Source of the DNA: Primula veris
Taxonomy: Eukaryota; Streptophyta; Magnoliopsida; Ericales; Primulaceae
Length of the DNA stretch: 64,000 nucleotides
Direction of reading: 5' to 3'
Assembly (NCBI GenBank): GCA_963682055.1
Contig: OY821751.1
Coordinates: 6,262,001-6,326,000, forward strand
The notes under the pieces were generated by a model. It had not been told where the DNA came from. It saw only the letters and a program-made list of their open reading frames with translations, and made no database searches. The number at the start of each line of letters is the position of its first letter. Within the stretch, counting starts at the first letter, position 1. The position numbers and the translations under genes were made by a program. This document shows positions 23,483 through 34,984 of this stretch, piece after piece.

Positions 23483-23655
23483 AGGGGCGAAGTCAGGATG
23501 TGTAAATGGGAGGTGCCAAAATATATGTACAAGTAACATATTTTTATGGGGGTGCCAAATCTACACCTAAAAAGAAATTGTACTAAAAAAAAATTGCGTC
23601 ACTTGGAATTTCTAAAATTATGGGGGATTCCGTAGCACCCGATCGTCCCCACTTA
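23483..23655. mobile_element. Possible short hAT-like element
   Basis: Begins AGGGGCGAAGTCAGGATG and contains ATGGGGGTGCC, resembling the common plant family of small non-autonomous elements starting CAGGGGCGGAGCCAGGA. The expected inverse end is only weakly visible (GATCGTCCCCAC). No target duplication was found. Confidence 0.35.
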
Positions 23656-25370
23656 TCTTTCCCCTGCATGTATGCTTTTGTGGTACTGATTGCATCTCGC
23701 TTGTTGCTTCATATCCCGCTCACTTTCTCTGGATGAATGAGACTGGATGTAGAATATTTCGAAAGTGGAGTCCAAGTTTTGAATGGTTGATATGTGCATT
23801 TTATTTTGATTAATTAACTGGATTAGTTTTAGTCTAAATTTAGAGGTTTTAATTTCATTAATAATGTTTTATTAATTAGGGCGGCACAACCTGTTTGTAG
23901 GTTGCGGTCAGACTGGTTTATTTCAGTCGCTAACCGATCGGTCATTTGAGGCAAGTTTTATGATTTGTTTTATGTTGTACTTTTTAGGGGCATTAATTCG
24001 TCCCTTTTATTATATATAATACATTCGTTAATTCTCCAAAAAAACCAGTTTATAAAACTCCGTAAAAGGAATTTTAAAAGAAAAGGTGTTAAAAAAGAAA
24101 AAATGTAATTGGCAATAGCCCTTTTTTTTTAAAAAAAAAAGTAGGCATTTTTCCATTACATAAAGGTATTTTTTGTTGAGAAATCAATTTTTTTTAATAA
24201 AAAATTTGTATTTCAGAAAGACCAAAACTGATGATACATTTTTTTTAATTTGGTTTGGTTTGCACTTCTACAGAAGTGACTTGAAACAGTTTATGAGAAG
24301 TATAAAATCCGGACTTCTACTAAAGAAATTAAGAAAATTGTTCACAAACATAGAAAATTGCGGCATAAGTGCTTCTAGCTAGCATCAGTAAGCAATTCTG
24401 ACAACGTTGTCAAACAACCCCCAATAATCTAAAATGATTACAAGTCTCGATCTAAAGTCACAAAAACCAAAAAAGGTGATATCAAATTTAATTAAATGTC
24501 CAAGATTTAAAAGTCAAAATCTTCACTTTCTTAAACCTCATTTCGTGTCGCCCGATCCTGCAGCTAAAAAATCCTTTGCAGCGGTAATGAGCTCAAAATT
24601 TATGATAGATCGATATATTTTGTAAGTTTTTGTTTCACCAACGTTTGAATTTAACCTTGTGTTACGACCTAAAAAGCTACTAAAACAAAGTAGATATATA
24701 GAAAACTTTGGTCATACTTGTCCAACTTCAGCAACAATAAATTTTCCCAATATAATTCTTAAAGCCTAAATAACTTGTTGGCATATATAATCAAATCAAA
24801 AGCAGAGGTGAAAATTTTTTATATATGAATTTTTTTATGGAAAGATAATTCTTGAAATATTTTTATTGTTTTCAGATTTTTATTGTTTTCAGATTTGTGA
24901 TGTAATAATGTCGTTTCAATCATTTATATATTATTATTAATATAATAGTGGGTCTTCCCACCATTTATATATATGAAAAATTCAAAAGCAGCGGTGATTG
25001 TAGCCGATCTATACTATAATATTCATAGTTCTTCAAAATTATATAAAGACAAATTGGGAATTACTAGTTCCTACCATCAAGCACAAGTAATTAGTACAAT
25101 AGTACTTATAAATACTTTTAAACTGAGCTTCATCTTCAAAAAATATATTTTTCATAAAGGGCACGAAACCATGTCAAAGATTTTAAAGAAGATACCATAA
25201 CAATATCTTTACCTCCCATTAAGCAATCTAGTTCTATGCAAAAGACCCAAACCCTTTTTAACAAATTTTCAAGTTACGCGCTATAAATAGCCTTTTTTGT
25301 TGTCGTGAGCATTCCGTTTTTTGTTAATTTCGTGAAACAAGTTGGTTAAAAAGGAAATGAAAATCACATG
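23656..25370. other. No gene seen
   Basis: About 1.7 kb of AT-rich spacer. The frames 24173-24382, 24434-24625 and 24973-25200 are short, have no family resemblance and use AT-rich codons expected by chance. Confidence 0.4.
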
Positions 25371-26070
25371 GATGACCTAGGAAATTTAATTACGTGTTAC
25401 TATCTTTTGTTCTAGCTATGAGCAAGCAAAGCTACTGCAAATAATAATACGAGATGGACGTAATATTCGTCTTTTTCATTAATCTTAGAAATGTGTGAGT
25501 ACCAAATTAAATGGCACTCTGCATTTACTGATGGTAATTTGCCACTATCTTCTATGTTACTATACTTAATTTTGCAAATTAGACTACATATTCCGATTTC
25601 TTGCAATTATACCACCTTAAATATAACTTGCTTTATCTACTAAACTAGAAATATATAACTCGGCCTAGCCATTTATTTTTCCCAGATTTACTCAATAATC
25701 TATTACTTTACAAAAATCACCCATCTTACAAAAATCGTGTCTTCATTTTTACAGAAATAAAGATCCATTCCGTTTCTCTGGAGTCTGAATAGATATTGAC
25801 AATACACATGAGGATTAATAATGGATCACCAAATACATCATAACGATGTCTAGTTTCTTATCATCCAGGGCATCGTAGTTTATGTGTGCAGTGTGTTCAA
25901 CATTAGTTACAAAAACCAAAAAGAAACAAGGCTATATTATAATTCATTGAAACTATAAGGCTTTTACAATAATTTAACATCAGCAATAGAAGTATAATAG
26001 TAGGTCATTCTCAATTTCATGTCACTTACCACAACACACACACACACACACACACACACATCCTCTCTCT
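25371..26070 (+). promoter_or_regulatory. Upstream region of LEA2-a, conserved among three LEA_2 copies
   Basis: Aligns to 29820-30540 upstream of LEA2-b and, inverted, to 31460-32130 upstream of LEA2-c. Shared blocks are GAGCAAGCAAAGC, TAAATGGCACTCTGC, TTACTGATGG and AACTATAAGGCTTTTAC. Conservation in all three copies reflects their common duplication, and it contains the native promoter. In this copy it is cut off from its ATG by a solo LTR. Confidence 0.6.
26035..26060. repeat. (CA)n microsatellite
   Basis: An uninterrupted CA run in the LEA2-a upstream region, just left of the solo LTR. It is absent from the other two copies. Confidence 0.9.
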
Positions 26071-26075
26071 CCTCT

Positions 26076-27344
26076 TGAAATTCCTATCCGTTGTTCTAGA
26101 TGCAGTTTTGCAGTAAAGTTCCAAGTGGGGTTGGAACTGCAGTTGGAACCAAGTGTATAAGGTTCCAAGTGATGTTGGAACTGCAGTTGGAACCAAGTGT
26201 ATTAATGGACAGAACTGTTTTAAAATTAAATGTACTTGAAAATAATTCACACGCACATTTAACAACGGAGTTCAGCTAACTAGGCTACGTCTCCGGGGCA
26301 CTTACCCAGATTATGATATTATAAAAATCTTACAATATATGACTCAAGTCTTAATGAAAAACTTAGACTCCCTCTAGGTTTTTCTGCCTATCACTATATT
26401 GCTCCTACTCTATAACTATCACTTATAAATCAATGGCATCCCACCATTGTTTTCTTTTTAAAGCTCACGTGTATTTTCTCTAGAAAATAAGTTATTTATA
26501 ATTTAGAACACACACATTTTACAAGCTAGGTTATCAACTATTTATACAAGTAAAACAATCTTCTTGCTTCAAGATCTTTTATGATTACTTTGACTTGTTT
26601 TGATTGGCTTCAATCTCTCCATATTGCACGTCTGCCTTTTGTAGGATTGACATCAATCTTCATAAATTAATATCTGTTAAAATAACTAGCTTGAAAGTAG
26701 CAGTTAGTCTTTTCCTATAACTAGGAAACATATAAAGATAATATCTTTTAGAGATAATATCTTTCCATATATATATGAAACACGTAACTCCATATTACAT
26801 TCAATCTTTAAACGAATTATACTGAATATAGATAAGGAACAAAAGATTGAAACAAGTGATAAGGACAAGCATAAGAATAGAGATACATATTAAAAGGAAA
26901 CATAACCTTATAAACTAATCTCTTTATATCTTTTTGGAAATCTTTCCTTACCACTTTTATATTCTCAATAAACGCATACTAAACCTTTAGAAACATATGA
27001 GAATATATCCTGCATACTTTAAAACAAATGATTAACAATTAAATAGTAGTAATGCAGAATTACAGAACTTGACAGAATTCTGCTTTAACAGCAGGTTGAA
27101 CTGTGGTTGCAACTGAGGTTGCAACTGGTACTTGAAACCATCAACGCTGTCTAAGCAGGTTGTAACTGAGGTTGCAACTGGAACTTGAAACCTAACACTA
27201 CTGTCTTAGTAGGTTGTAACTGAGGTTGCAACTGGTACTTGAAACCTGTCAATTCTGTCTTAGTTCTTAACAAACAGATAGGATTTATTTAGTAAAAACC
27301 ATTAGACAACAAGTAGAATTTAGACCAGAAATCTGGTCCTAACA
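26076..27344 (-). mobile_element. Solo LTR of the SIRE-type copia family
   Basis: On the minus strand it starts TGTTAGGACCAGATTTC at 27344 and ends GGATAGGAATTTCA at 26076, matching both ends of the 1204-bp LTRs at 47.5 and 56.4 kb. Length here is 1269 bp. The extra length includes several GGTTGCAACTGAGGTTG-type units (27080-27250), of which this copy has more. The 5-bp direct repeat CCTCT flanks it exactly (26071-26075 and 27345-27349). No internal region remains, so it arose by LTR-LTR recombination. It interrupts the LEA2-a leader 18 bp before the ATG. Confidence 0.9.
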
Positions 27345-27362
27345 CCTCTCTCTCTCGATCTT

Positions 27363-27926
27363 ATGGCTAACAACCACCACTCGTCCACCGTCCACCCATC
27401 TAATCCGCGTTCTGCCCCGGAGCCACCATCACCTTTTTGCAGCCTCACATCCTTCCTCGCCTTGTGCTCGGTCATTATCATCTCACTCTCTTTGTTTATC
27501 ATAATGTGGTATATCTTCCCAAAGCATCCTGATGTTTGTATCCGCTCCATCGAATCCTCCACATCCCTGTCCACCGCTACCTGGAACCTCACACTCAAAG
27601 TCACGAATGATAACATTCCATCCATACCTTATTTCGACCATCTCAACGTGTCCATATCTTACAAATCCAAGCTCATTGCACAAACGAAAACTGGCCCTTT
27701 TGTTGTGGCAATGATGGGTCACAAAACGATACACATAAACCTATCTGTTACAAGTTCTGAAGATGTGGGAAAATATGTAGTTGGGAAAATGCTCGAGGAT
27801 GATAAAAATGGGAGCCTCGTGGTCCAGATCCGGGTTTCGTATTTAATGATGCTCGAAAAGGACAAGAAATTGACGTTAGCTTCTAAAGAATATGACTTTT
27901 ACAAGGGTTTACTTTTGACTAAGTAA
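27363..27926 (+). CDS. LEA_2 / NDR1-HIN1-like membrane protein, copy a
   Basis: A single-exon protein of 187 residues. It has a short cytosolic N-terminus rich in Pro and Ser, one transmembrane segment at about residues 25-52 (TSFLALCSVIIISLSLFII), and then an LEA_2 (WHy-type) beta domain over residues ~60-180. The domain includes a HPDVCIRSIE strand, the family WNLTLKVTN motif, YFDHLNVSISYKSK and SLVVQIRVSY. Plant NHL proteins of this form are type II membrane proteins of plasma membrane or ER linked to defence or stress. The specific role here is unknown. It is 60-70% alike by eye to LEA2-b. The ATG is fixed by alignment with LEA2-b. Its native leader is interrupted by a solo LTR ending 18 bp upstream, so expression may be altered. 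Confidence 0.85.
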   Translation: MANNHHSSTVHPSNPRSAPEPPSPFCSLTSFLALCSVIIISLSLFIIMWYIFPKHPDVCIRSIESSTSLSTATWNLTLKVTNDNIPSIPYFDHLNVSISYKSKLIAQTKTGPFVVAMMGHKTIHINLSVTSSEDVGKYVVGKMLEDDKNGSLVVQIRVSYLMMLEKDKKLTLASKEYDFYKGLLLTK

Positions 27927-29000
27927 GATAAGTGGCTTAGGGTTTGGTAGCTAGTATAGCTAGCTAATCAATCGGTACATGTCTGTGTAGTTAATCTTAA
28001 TTTCGACATGATTTAGTGCTTATCCAGTTTGCAGGTTATGAATGATAGTTTTAATTGTGAAGATCAGAAAAGGTTAGGGGTGAAGTGGTTTCTAATATGA
28101 TCTATAGTCTATTTTATGAGTATTTCTACAGTATTTCCTTTTCATTAGTTATGATGATATTTCCATTTAATTTTCCCTTTTTGTTCGACCGTAATCAATT
28201 CAAAATGGCATACTTATTATACCTTATTACTAGATTAACTCGCCTCACGATTCATGGGTAGTTACATGACTAGATATATAAGTTTATGTGGTTAAAAACA
28301 GGTCTATAAATGATCAACAATTACCATATTAGAAACCCTGAAATCTCATTGGGTCGATATGTGCCTAGCGTAGCTGATGAATTCTAAGAAACATGAGGTT
28401 AACTCTATTACTTGATTTGTGATGCTTCCGAGTTAATTTGAACCGTTACAAATTGTAAAATAAACTTGCAGAGCTCCACAAGGTTATGTCAGTAAGGATG
28501 TCGAACAAGACTAACTCGTATTCATAACAAGAAAATAAAAGAAGTTCCAAATAATCAACAACTCTTATCTGATTATTCAGAGACATAAATATGTATATAG
28601 CCTATGGAAATGTCTCTATATTTGTTCTTCTTTTGAAGTTTGAACCAAAATAGCAGTATGATTGGGAAGTTTATTGTTTTCTCTTCGTAAATAATGTAAG
28701 ACGTTTGAATAATGCGTCTAGGATATTAGGTAGGAAAAATTTTCTAGTTGTTTACTCTCAAAGTTTCTACTAGTAAACAATCGAAAATAGGTGTATGTTT
28801 CATGCTTATATCTTCGTGCCACACTGCCACTTCTTTTCAGCATTGGTCTAAAGATGGTTTAGAAAAGCTGTACACAATTCTGCTTGTCATGATAAATTTT
28901 ACTGAACTGGTTGTCCTTTTTCTTATAGGGTAATTATAATCGGTTTCCTTTGCTCAATTTTCCTATAATGTTCTTTATCGATGAGGGTTAATTAGGTAGT
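27927..29000. other. LEA2-a 3' flank and spacer
   Basis: The first ~130 bp resemble the 3' untranslated sequences of the other two LEA_2 copies (GATAAGTGGCT, TTAGTGCTTATCCA). The remainder shows no gene or repeat; the frame 28748-28933 has no family resemblance. Confidence 0.5.
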
Positions 29001-29097
29001 TTCAATAGCAAGTATTGTTGCTATCTTTATACTCACATTTAATTATAAGCACAGTTGAATGGTTTTATAAATGGAATGGTATTTGATTTAATGAAAC

Positions 29098-29187
29098 AAA
29101 AGGCCTAAAGCATAAACCCGATTTCGGAAATATAAAATAGACAAAAGGCCTAAAGCATAAACCCGATTTCGGAAATATAAAATAGAC
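29098..29187. repeat. 45-bp tandem duplication
   Basis: Two exact-looking 45-bp units containing AGGCCTAAAGCATAAACCCG. The right palindrome arm has a single, diverged unit at about 32785-32820, so the duplication arose in this arm. Confidence 0.85.
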
Positions 29188-30554
29188 AAAACACTACTAT
29201 TATAAATAACTAAAAGTAAACAATTAACTAGAAAATGAAAAGATTATGAGTTAGAAAATATATGGTAGTATTAAGGAAGAAGTTTCCTGGACGCTGTGAT
29301 TTTAACAAAGATAGCAATATGTATATGAACCTAAAAGAAATTAATGAGTATGTATATGAACTTCACCCATATTCATTTTATCTCACCTTGTTACTGGCAC
29401 ACTTAATTTGGTGATAAGGACATCAATGGTCCTAGATAGTTTTACACAAAATTGCTTGTTTCATCCTCAAACACAAGGAATGGACGTTTTGTGGAGAAAT
29501 GTAATGTATTGTTTTTAACATTCACAATGAAATGGTAAACAGATTTATAATGTTAATGGATCAAAATATAATCATAGTTGAATCAAAATAATAAGTATCA
29601 AATTAAATCATATAATATTCACGATTTGGTGATGAATGTAAAGGAGTACGGTGGTTGAGGAAGTGAAGGAGAAGAAGTTGCGTGGAGGTTCGCCTCTGTG
29701 ATATTGATGAGTACGGTGTTGATTGAACAGAGAATAACTAATTGACTGGTTAACTTATAATTTGATTGATTTGTATTTTTGTTTAATAAGTATCCCACCT
29801 ACCTTTGCTAAAATATTTCCATGAAATGTAGGTGAAGTACTAAGTCCGTTCCTTTTTTATTAATTTTGTTTTAGCTTTGAGCAAGCAAAGCAATAAACGA
29901 AAGAGACGTAATATTTGTATTTTTGGTTAATCTTAGAAAGGTGTGAGTATCAAAATAAATGGCACTCTGCGTTTACTGATGGAAACGTATACCTATTTAA
30001 GGATATATGCTACTTACTATACTTAATATGCAAATTAGACTATATATTCCGATTTCTTTCAGTTGAACCACTATATTACTCGATCATTCCATCCATAACT
30101 TCAAAATTAAAAATTGTAATTTGGCCTAACCATTCATTTTTTTTCCGGATTCATTTAATTATTGTATACTACTTTAGAAAAGTCATCAGTCTTATAAAAA
30201 TTGTCTTCAATTTAATAGAAATAAGATTCAATTTTCTTCTATATATCGAATATATACATAAGGATTACTCGATTGTTAAAATTGGATCATCAGATGCATC
30301 GTACTGATGTATAGTCTCTTCTGTATAATTAATTAGTCCTCCCTTTGTTCAAATAGAATCATCCGGTGCATCATAGTTTGTGTGTTCAAACTTCAACATC
30401 ATAAGTTGCAGAAACCAAAAACAAACAGGGCTAAATTATAATTCATCAAAACTATAAGGCTTTTACGATGGTTTAGCATCTATAATAATAGGTCTTCTGA
30501 ATTTCATTCACTTTGCTACTACACACTCTTTCTTTCTCTCTTAGACTCTCTCTG

Positions 30555-31064
30555 ATGGCTAATCCGGATCCTGCCTCTGAGCGATCGCCTATATGCTTTT
30601 GGATTTTCCTGATCATATCCTTCCTCCTCTTCGTGATCGCCATATTCTCTTTACATATCATAGTTGGTTATGTCTCCCCACACCAACCCGTTGTCATCAT
30701 TGACACCATCAAATCCTCCACATCGCTCTCCACCGTCACCTGGAACCTCACACTCAAAGTCACGAATGAGAACTTTCTAACCAAAACGTATTTCGACCAT
30801 CTCAACGTGTCAATAACTTATAAGACCAAGCAGATTGCACAAACGAACACTGGCCTTTTTGTTGTCTCAACATTTAACCGCAAACTGATACACATAAACT
30901 TATCTATTACAAGTGCTGAAGATGCAGGAAAATATGTACTTGGAGAAATGCTCGAGCATGGAAAAAATGGGAGTCTTGTAGTCCAGATCCGGGTTTGGTA
31001 CAAGAAATGGAAGTTAGCTTCTCAGGATTATGACTTTTACAATGGTACACTTTGGACGAAGTAA
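30555..31064 (+). CDS. LEA_2 / NDR1-HIN1-like membrane protein, copy b
   Basis: 169 residues starting MANPDPASERSP; an in-frame ATG 42 bp upstream is less likely because both paralogues start at the MAN position. One transmembrane segment lies at residues 13-38 (FWIFLIISFLLFVIAIFSLH). A short SPHQPVVIIDTIK strand follows, then the LEA_2 domain with WNLTLKVTNEN, YFDHLNVSITYKTK, a LIHINLSIT strand and SLVVQIRVWY, ending in DYDFYNGTLWTK. It is a predicted type II membrane protein with an outward-facing domain. It is single-exon and uninterrupted, with its native upstream region intact, so it is the best-preserved member of the trio. Its first third is copied inverted immediately downstream. Confidence 0.88.
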   Translation: MANPDPASERSPICFWIFLIISFLLFVIAIFSLHIIVGYVSPHQPVVIIDTIKSSTSLSTVTWNLTLKVTNENFLTKTYFDHLNVSITYKTKQIAQTNTGLFVVSTFNRKLIHINLSITSAEDAGKYVLGEMLEHGKNGSLVVQIRVWYKKWKLASQDYDFYNGTLWTK

Positions 31065-31195
31065 GATAAGTGGCTAAGGGTTTGGTAGCTAGCTACTTAA
31101 TCGGTATATGTCTATGCGTAATTAACCTTATTTTGGATGATATTTAGTGCTTATCCACTTTGTAGGTTATGAATGTTAGTTTTATCTGTGAAGCT

Positions 31196-31451
31196 AGCTA
31201 ACATTCATAACCTGCAGACTGGATAAGCACTAAATAGCATCGAAATTAAGGTTAACTACACAGACATAAGCAGTGGAGAGCGATGTGGAGGATTTGATGG
31301 TGTCAATGATGACAACGGGTTGGTTTGGGGAGACATAACCAACTATGATATGTAAAGAGAATATGGCGATCACGAAGAGGAGAAAGGATATGATCAGGAA
31401 AATCCAAAAGCGTATAGGCGATCGCTTAGAGGCAGGATCCGGATTAGCCAT
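31196..31451 (-). pseudogene. LEA_2 copy c, internally deleted
   Basis: The minus-strand ATG at 31451 opens MANPDPASKRSPIRF and encodes the same transmembrane segment and SSTSLST motif as copy b. At about codon 59 the sequence jumps into the 3' untranslated region (TATGTCTGTGTAGTTAACC), so the whole WNLTLKV-to-end LEA_2 domain is lost. The junction falls at a short GCTTA/GCTA similarity, suggesting a simple deletion. The upstream region is intact, so it might be transcribed toward LEA2-b. Confidence 0.85.
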
Positions 31452-32905
31452 CAAAGAGAGTAAGAGAGAAAGAAAGAGTGTGTAGTAGCAAAGTGATATG
31501 AAACTCAGAAGACCTATTATTATAGATGTTAAATCATCGTAAAAGCCTTATAGTTTTGATGAATTATAATTTAGCCCTGTTTGTTTTTGGTTTCTGCAAC
31601 TTATGATGTTGAAGTTTGAACACACAAACTATGATGCACCGGATGATTCTATTTAAACAAAGGGAAGACTAATTAATTAAACAGAAGAAACTAGACATCA
31701 GTACGATGCATCGGATGATCCATTTTTAACAATCGAGTAATCCTTATGTATATTTTCGATATATAGAAGCAAATTGAATCTTATTTCTGTTAAATTGAAG
31801 ACACAATTTTTATAAGATGGATGACTTTTCTAAAGTAGTATACAATAATTGAATGAATCCGGAAAAAAAAAAAGAATGGTTAGGCCAAATTACAATTATA
31901 AATATTGTAGTTATGGCCTTATGGATGGAATGATCGAGTAATATAATGGTTCAATTGCAAGAAATCGGAATATGTAGTCTAATTTGCAAATTAAGTATAT
32001 TAACATAGAAGATATTAGCAAATTACCTACATCCTTGAATAGGTATACCAATATTACGTCTCTTTCGTTTAATTATAGCTTTGCTTGCTCATAGCTAAAA
32101 CAAAATTAAGTACTTCACCTACATTTTATGGAATTTTTTTAGCAAAGGTAGGTGGGATCCTTATTAAACAAAAATACAAATCTATCAAATTATCTGTTAA
32201 CAAGTCAATTAGTTATTTTCTGTTCAATCACCACCGTACTCATCAATATCACAGAGGCGAACCTCCGCGTAACTTCTTCTCCTTCACTTCCTCAACCACC
32301 GTACTCCTTTACATTCATCAGGAAATCAAATATTATATGATTTAATTTAATACTTATTATTTTGATTCAACTCTGATTATATTTTGATCCATTAACATTA
32401 TAAATCTGTTTACCATTTCATTGTGAATGTTAAAAACAATACATTACATTTCTCCACAAAACGTCCATTCCTTGTGTTTAAGGATGAAACGAGCAATTTT
32501 GTGTAAAACTATTTGGGACCATTGATGTCCTTATCACCAAATTAAGTGTGTCAGTAACAAGCTGAGATAAAATGAATATTGGTGAAGTTCATATATGTAC
32601 TCATTAATTTCTTTTAGGTTAATTAAAAAGACAAAACGTCACACCCCATCTATTTGTTAAAATCACAGCGTACAAGAAACTTTTTCCTTAATACTACCAT
32701 ATATTTTCTTACTCATAATCTTTTCATTTTGTAGTGAATTGTTTACTTTTAATTATTTATAACAGTAGTCTTGTCTATTTTCTATTTCCGAAATCGGGTC
32801 TCTGCTTTAAGCCTTTTGTTTCATGAAATCGAATACCATTCCATTTATAAAACCATTCAATTGTGGTTAAATGCAAGTACTATAAAGATAGGAACAATGC
32901 GATCT
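31196..32905. repeat. Right arm of LEA_2 palindrome
   Basis: Inverted copy of 29010-31187, with about 400 bp of coding sequence deleted and scattered substitutions. It includes GCATCGGATGATCC (31710) against GGATCATCAGATGC (30284), and TCCATTCCTTGTG (32464) against the CACAAGGAATGGA block at 29473. Confidence 0.85.
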
Positions 32906-33261
32906 TAATAATTTTTAGTCAAGTGAAAATGAACCTTGCAAACAAACGGAATCTTAAGGTTTGGGCTCATTAGCTTAGCGATCCCAATATCATATACAAT
33001 ACGAGACTAAACCGGATCTTCATGCCCCTTTAGTAATTGAGCTTTGTCTGAATAAGCTAGTGTAGAGATATTTAAACTCTTTTGTCAATAATTTCAACAT
33101 ATTATGTCGAAATGTGTTTGAAATCTCTCAATTACACCCTAATGTTTATTGTGTTTAAACTTTTCATAGTTAGAGTATTGATCTAATTAAGACATCTAGA
33201 GAGAGAGTCTCTTATATGGTGATAAAGTGGAGATTACACAATTAGTTCCGACATCGATACA
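32906..33261. other. No feature seen
   Basis: AT-rich spacer between the palindrome and segmental duplication A. Confidence 0.4.
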
Positions 33262-33572
33262 GATCATGTACGAGGATCATAAAGAGGGAGGCAGGGAGAT
33301 TTTTATATGTCATGGTCAAAGAAAGAACCAAGTTACAGGTAAGAGATACAATGTAACTTTAAAATTTAACTTATGTTTTTATCAAATTAATTAGAACTAC
33401 AAGTTATCAGATTTAATTCGACACCCTCTTCATTTTTTCAATTGCTAACTGCAAAATTGAATTTGGTGTAACATACGTGCCACAGCTGCATTCGTGTGTA
33501 AATAGATCGGATCAATTTTGTTGTTGTACAAGTTTCATTTTTAATTTTTTAATTCCAAACACAATGGAAGAG

Positions 33573-33577
33573 GGGTT
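33573..33577. repeat. TRIM target duplication, left
   Basis: GGGTT; identical pentamer at 34156-34160. Confidence 0.8.
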
Positions 33578-34155
33578 TGTAACAAACCGGATTTTTGTAG
33601 AAAAATATCATGTTACAGAGAAGAAAACTATCATGCATCGCCTATATTTATGAATAATATATAGTATATAAGTTTAAAATATCCTCATTTTTATCATCAA
33701 AACCTTTTAAAGCCGTGCGGCCCAAGAAGCAAGGCCAAAATTGGGCTAAATCGGACAGTATTGGTGGTAGGAAGCAGATGGTGAATGCCTGTTTGGAAGA
33801 CCGGATCGTTACAATTGGCATCAGAGACGCTATCTAGCTGATTTTGGGACTAGCACAAGTAAGTGAACACCGGAAGGACATTGTGCCCTACGAGGCCGTC
33901 ATGCCTGAAGGGGAAAGAGTGTAACAACCCGGATATTTGTATGAAAATGTCGTGGTATAGAGAATAAAGCTATCACACATCACCTATATTTCTAAGTACT
34001 ATATAGTATATAAGATTTAAGTATCCTCTTGCTTATCACAAATGTCTTTTAAAACCGTGCGGTCCAAGAATTGAGAACAAAATTGGATCAAACCGGACAG
34101 TATTGGTAGTAGAAAGCAGATGATAGCGGTTTTATCGGAAGATCGGGTCGTTACA
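33578..34155 (+). mobile_element. Complete TRIM (terminal-repeat retrotransposon in miniature)
   Basis: Two 236-bp LTRs, 33578-33813 and 33920-34155. Each begins TGTAACAA and ends TCGTTACA, giving the TG...CA ends of LTR elements. Between them lie only 106 bp: a primer-binding site at 33814-33827 (ATTGGCATCAGAG, one change from the tRNA-Met type), a conserved CTATCTAGCTGAT segment, and a polypurine tract GAAGGGGAAAGAG (33907-33919) abutting the right LTR. Exact 5-bp target duplications GGGTT flank it. There is no coding capacity. The empty site survives at about 8646 in duplication A. Fragments of the family are at 1716-1945 and 4959-5296. Confidence 0.92.
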
Positions 34156-34465
34156 GGGTTAGGCAGACCCCTACCTGTATATAAAAAATCAAACAAGAAT
34201 CACATCTGAAAATAACCGAGTACAAGAAATCTAATGAAACGAAATGAAATTTAAGGAACTGAAAAAATATTAACTGGAATGAACAAAGTGAACGAATAAT
34301 AGCCAATAAAATCATATGATTTGAAACGAAATGAAATTTAAGCAACTGAAAAAATAATAAGTGGAATGAACAAAGTGAACGAATAATAGCCAATAATTTG
34401 AGGCATAAGCCTCGAATTGAGTGAAAGTATTCTCTGATCATCTATGGAAGTGTATCAGTACCGTG

Positions 34466-34745
34466 AAACACCTAATTAGTCTCATGGAAACATGGCAGTT
34501 GCCCATAAAGTCTATCGCCTGGCTCGCCTCTCTAAAGACGTGTCAAACAAATACGCCATTAGTGCACAACTATCATATGCGGGCTAAAATGTAACTGTTC
34601 TCCCAACCTCCTAATGTCGCCGAAGTCAACCAAGATATGACAGTCGCCGAGTCAGATTCAACCTCTAGGTGATCAAAACTCATCTCAATCGCCATATCCA
34701 AACCAATTAGAATAACTTGTAGCTCATCATTTTTCTCCAATTAGA
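34466..34745 (-). pseudogene. LINE RNase H fragment
   Basis: On the minus strand, 34740 downward reads DELQVILIGLDMAIEM, then a HLEVESDSATVISWL segment and GGWENSYIL: the RNase H domain found at the end of plant L1-type ORF2. After a frame break, FREASQAIDF near 34510 matches the usual C-terminal REAN-xx-AD motif. No reverse transcriptase accompanies it. Duplication A continues on its 3' side, probably the LINE tail. Confidence 0.75.
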
Positions 34746-34984
34746 TTCTCTTTCATTTATTAATATATTTATAATATAACATGTAAGTATTATTCTAATA
34801 TTATACTTAAGAAAAATGGAGGATGTATATCTCATATAAGGAAATGGGATGAGTTAATTTGCGGTGACAATTTGATTGTTGTAAGCTCAAGGGTAAGTTC
34901 AATTTAGAACTTTTTCACTCAGTTTATGAAAAGAAAATTACCATCCGTTTATTTGCTTGGGGGAAGTCAAAATAGCTTGTTTAA
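34746..34984. other. No feature seen
   Basis: AT-rich spacer. Confidence 0.4.

Larger units (their letters stand above)
29010..31187. repeat. Left arm of LEA_2 palindrome
   Basis: Reverse complement of 31196-32905. The match begins at the ACCATTC blocks around 29060 and runs through the upstream region and 5' half of LEA2-b, then the 3' untranslated region. The innermost stem is GGTTATGAATGTTAG (31165-31179) against its exact inverse at 31198-31212, with an 18-bp loop. The right arm lacks the second half of the coding region, so that part would loop out. Confidence 0.85.
33262..34465. repeat. Segmental duplication A, right copy
   Basis: Same orientation as 8338-8875. It carries the TRIM at 33578-34155, has an uninterrupted sequence where the left copy has the hAT element, and contains a local tandem duplication of about 88 bp (34236-34400) with the unit GAACAAAGTGAACGAATAAT. 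Confidence 0.7.

Noticed and set aside
34151..34441. 96-codon minus-strand frame
   Set aside because: It is a reading of a LINE 3' tail that contains an 88-bp tandem duplication and the TRIM edge.
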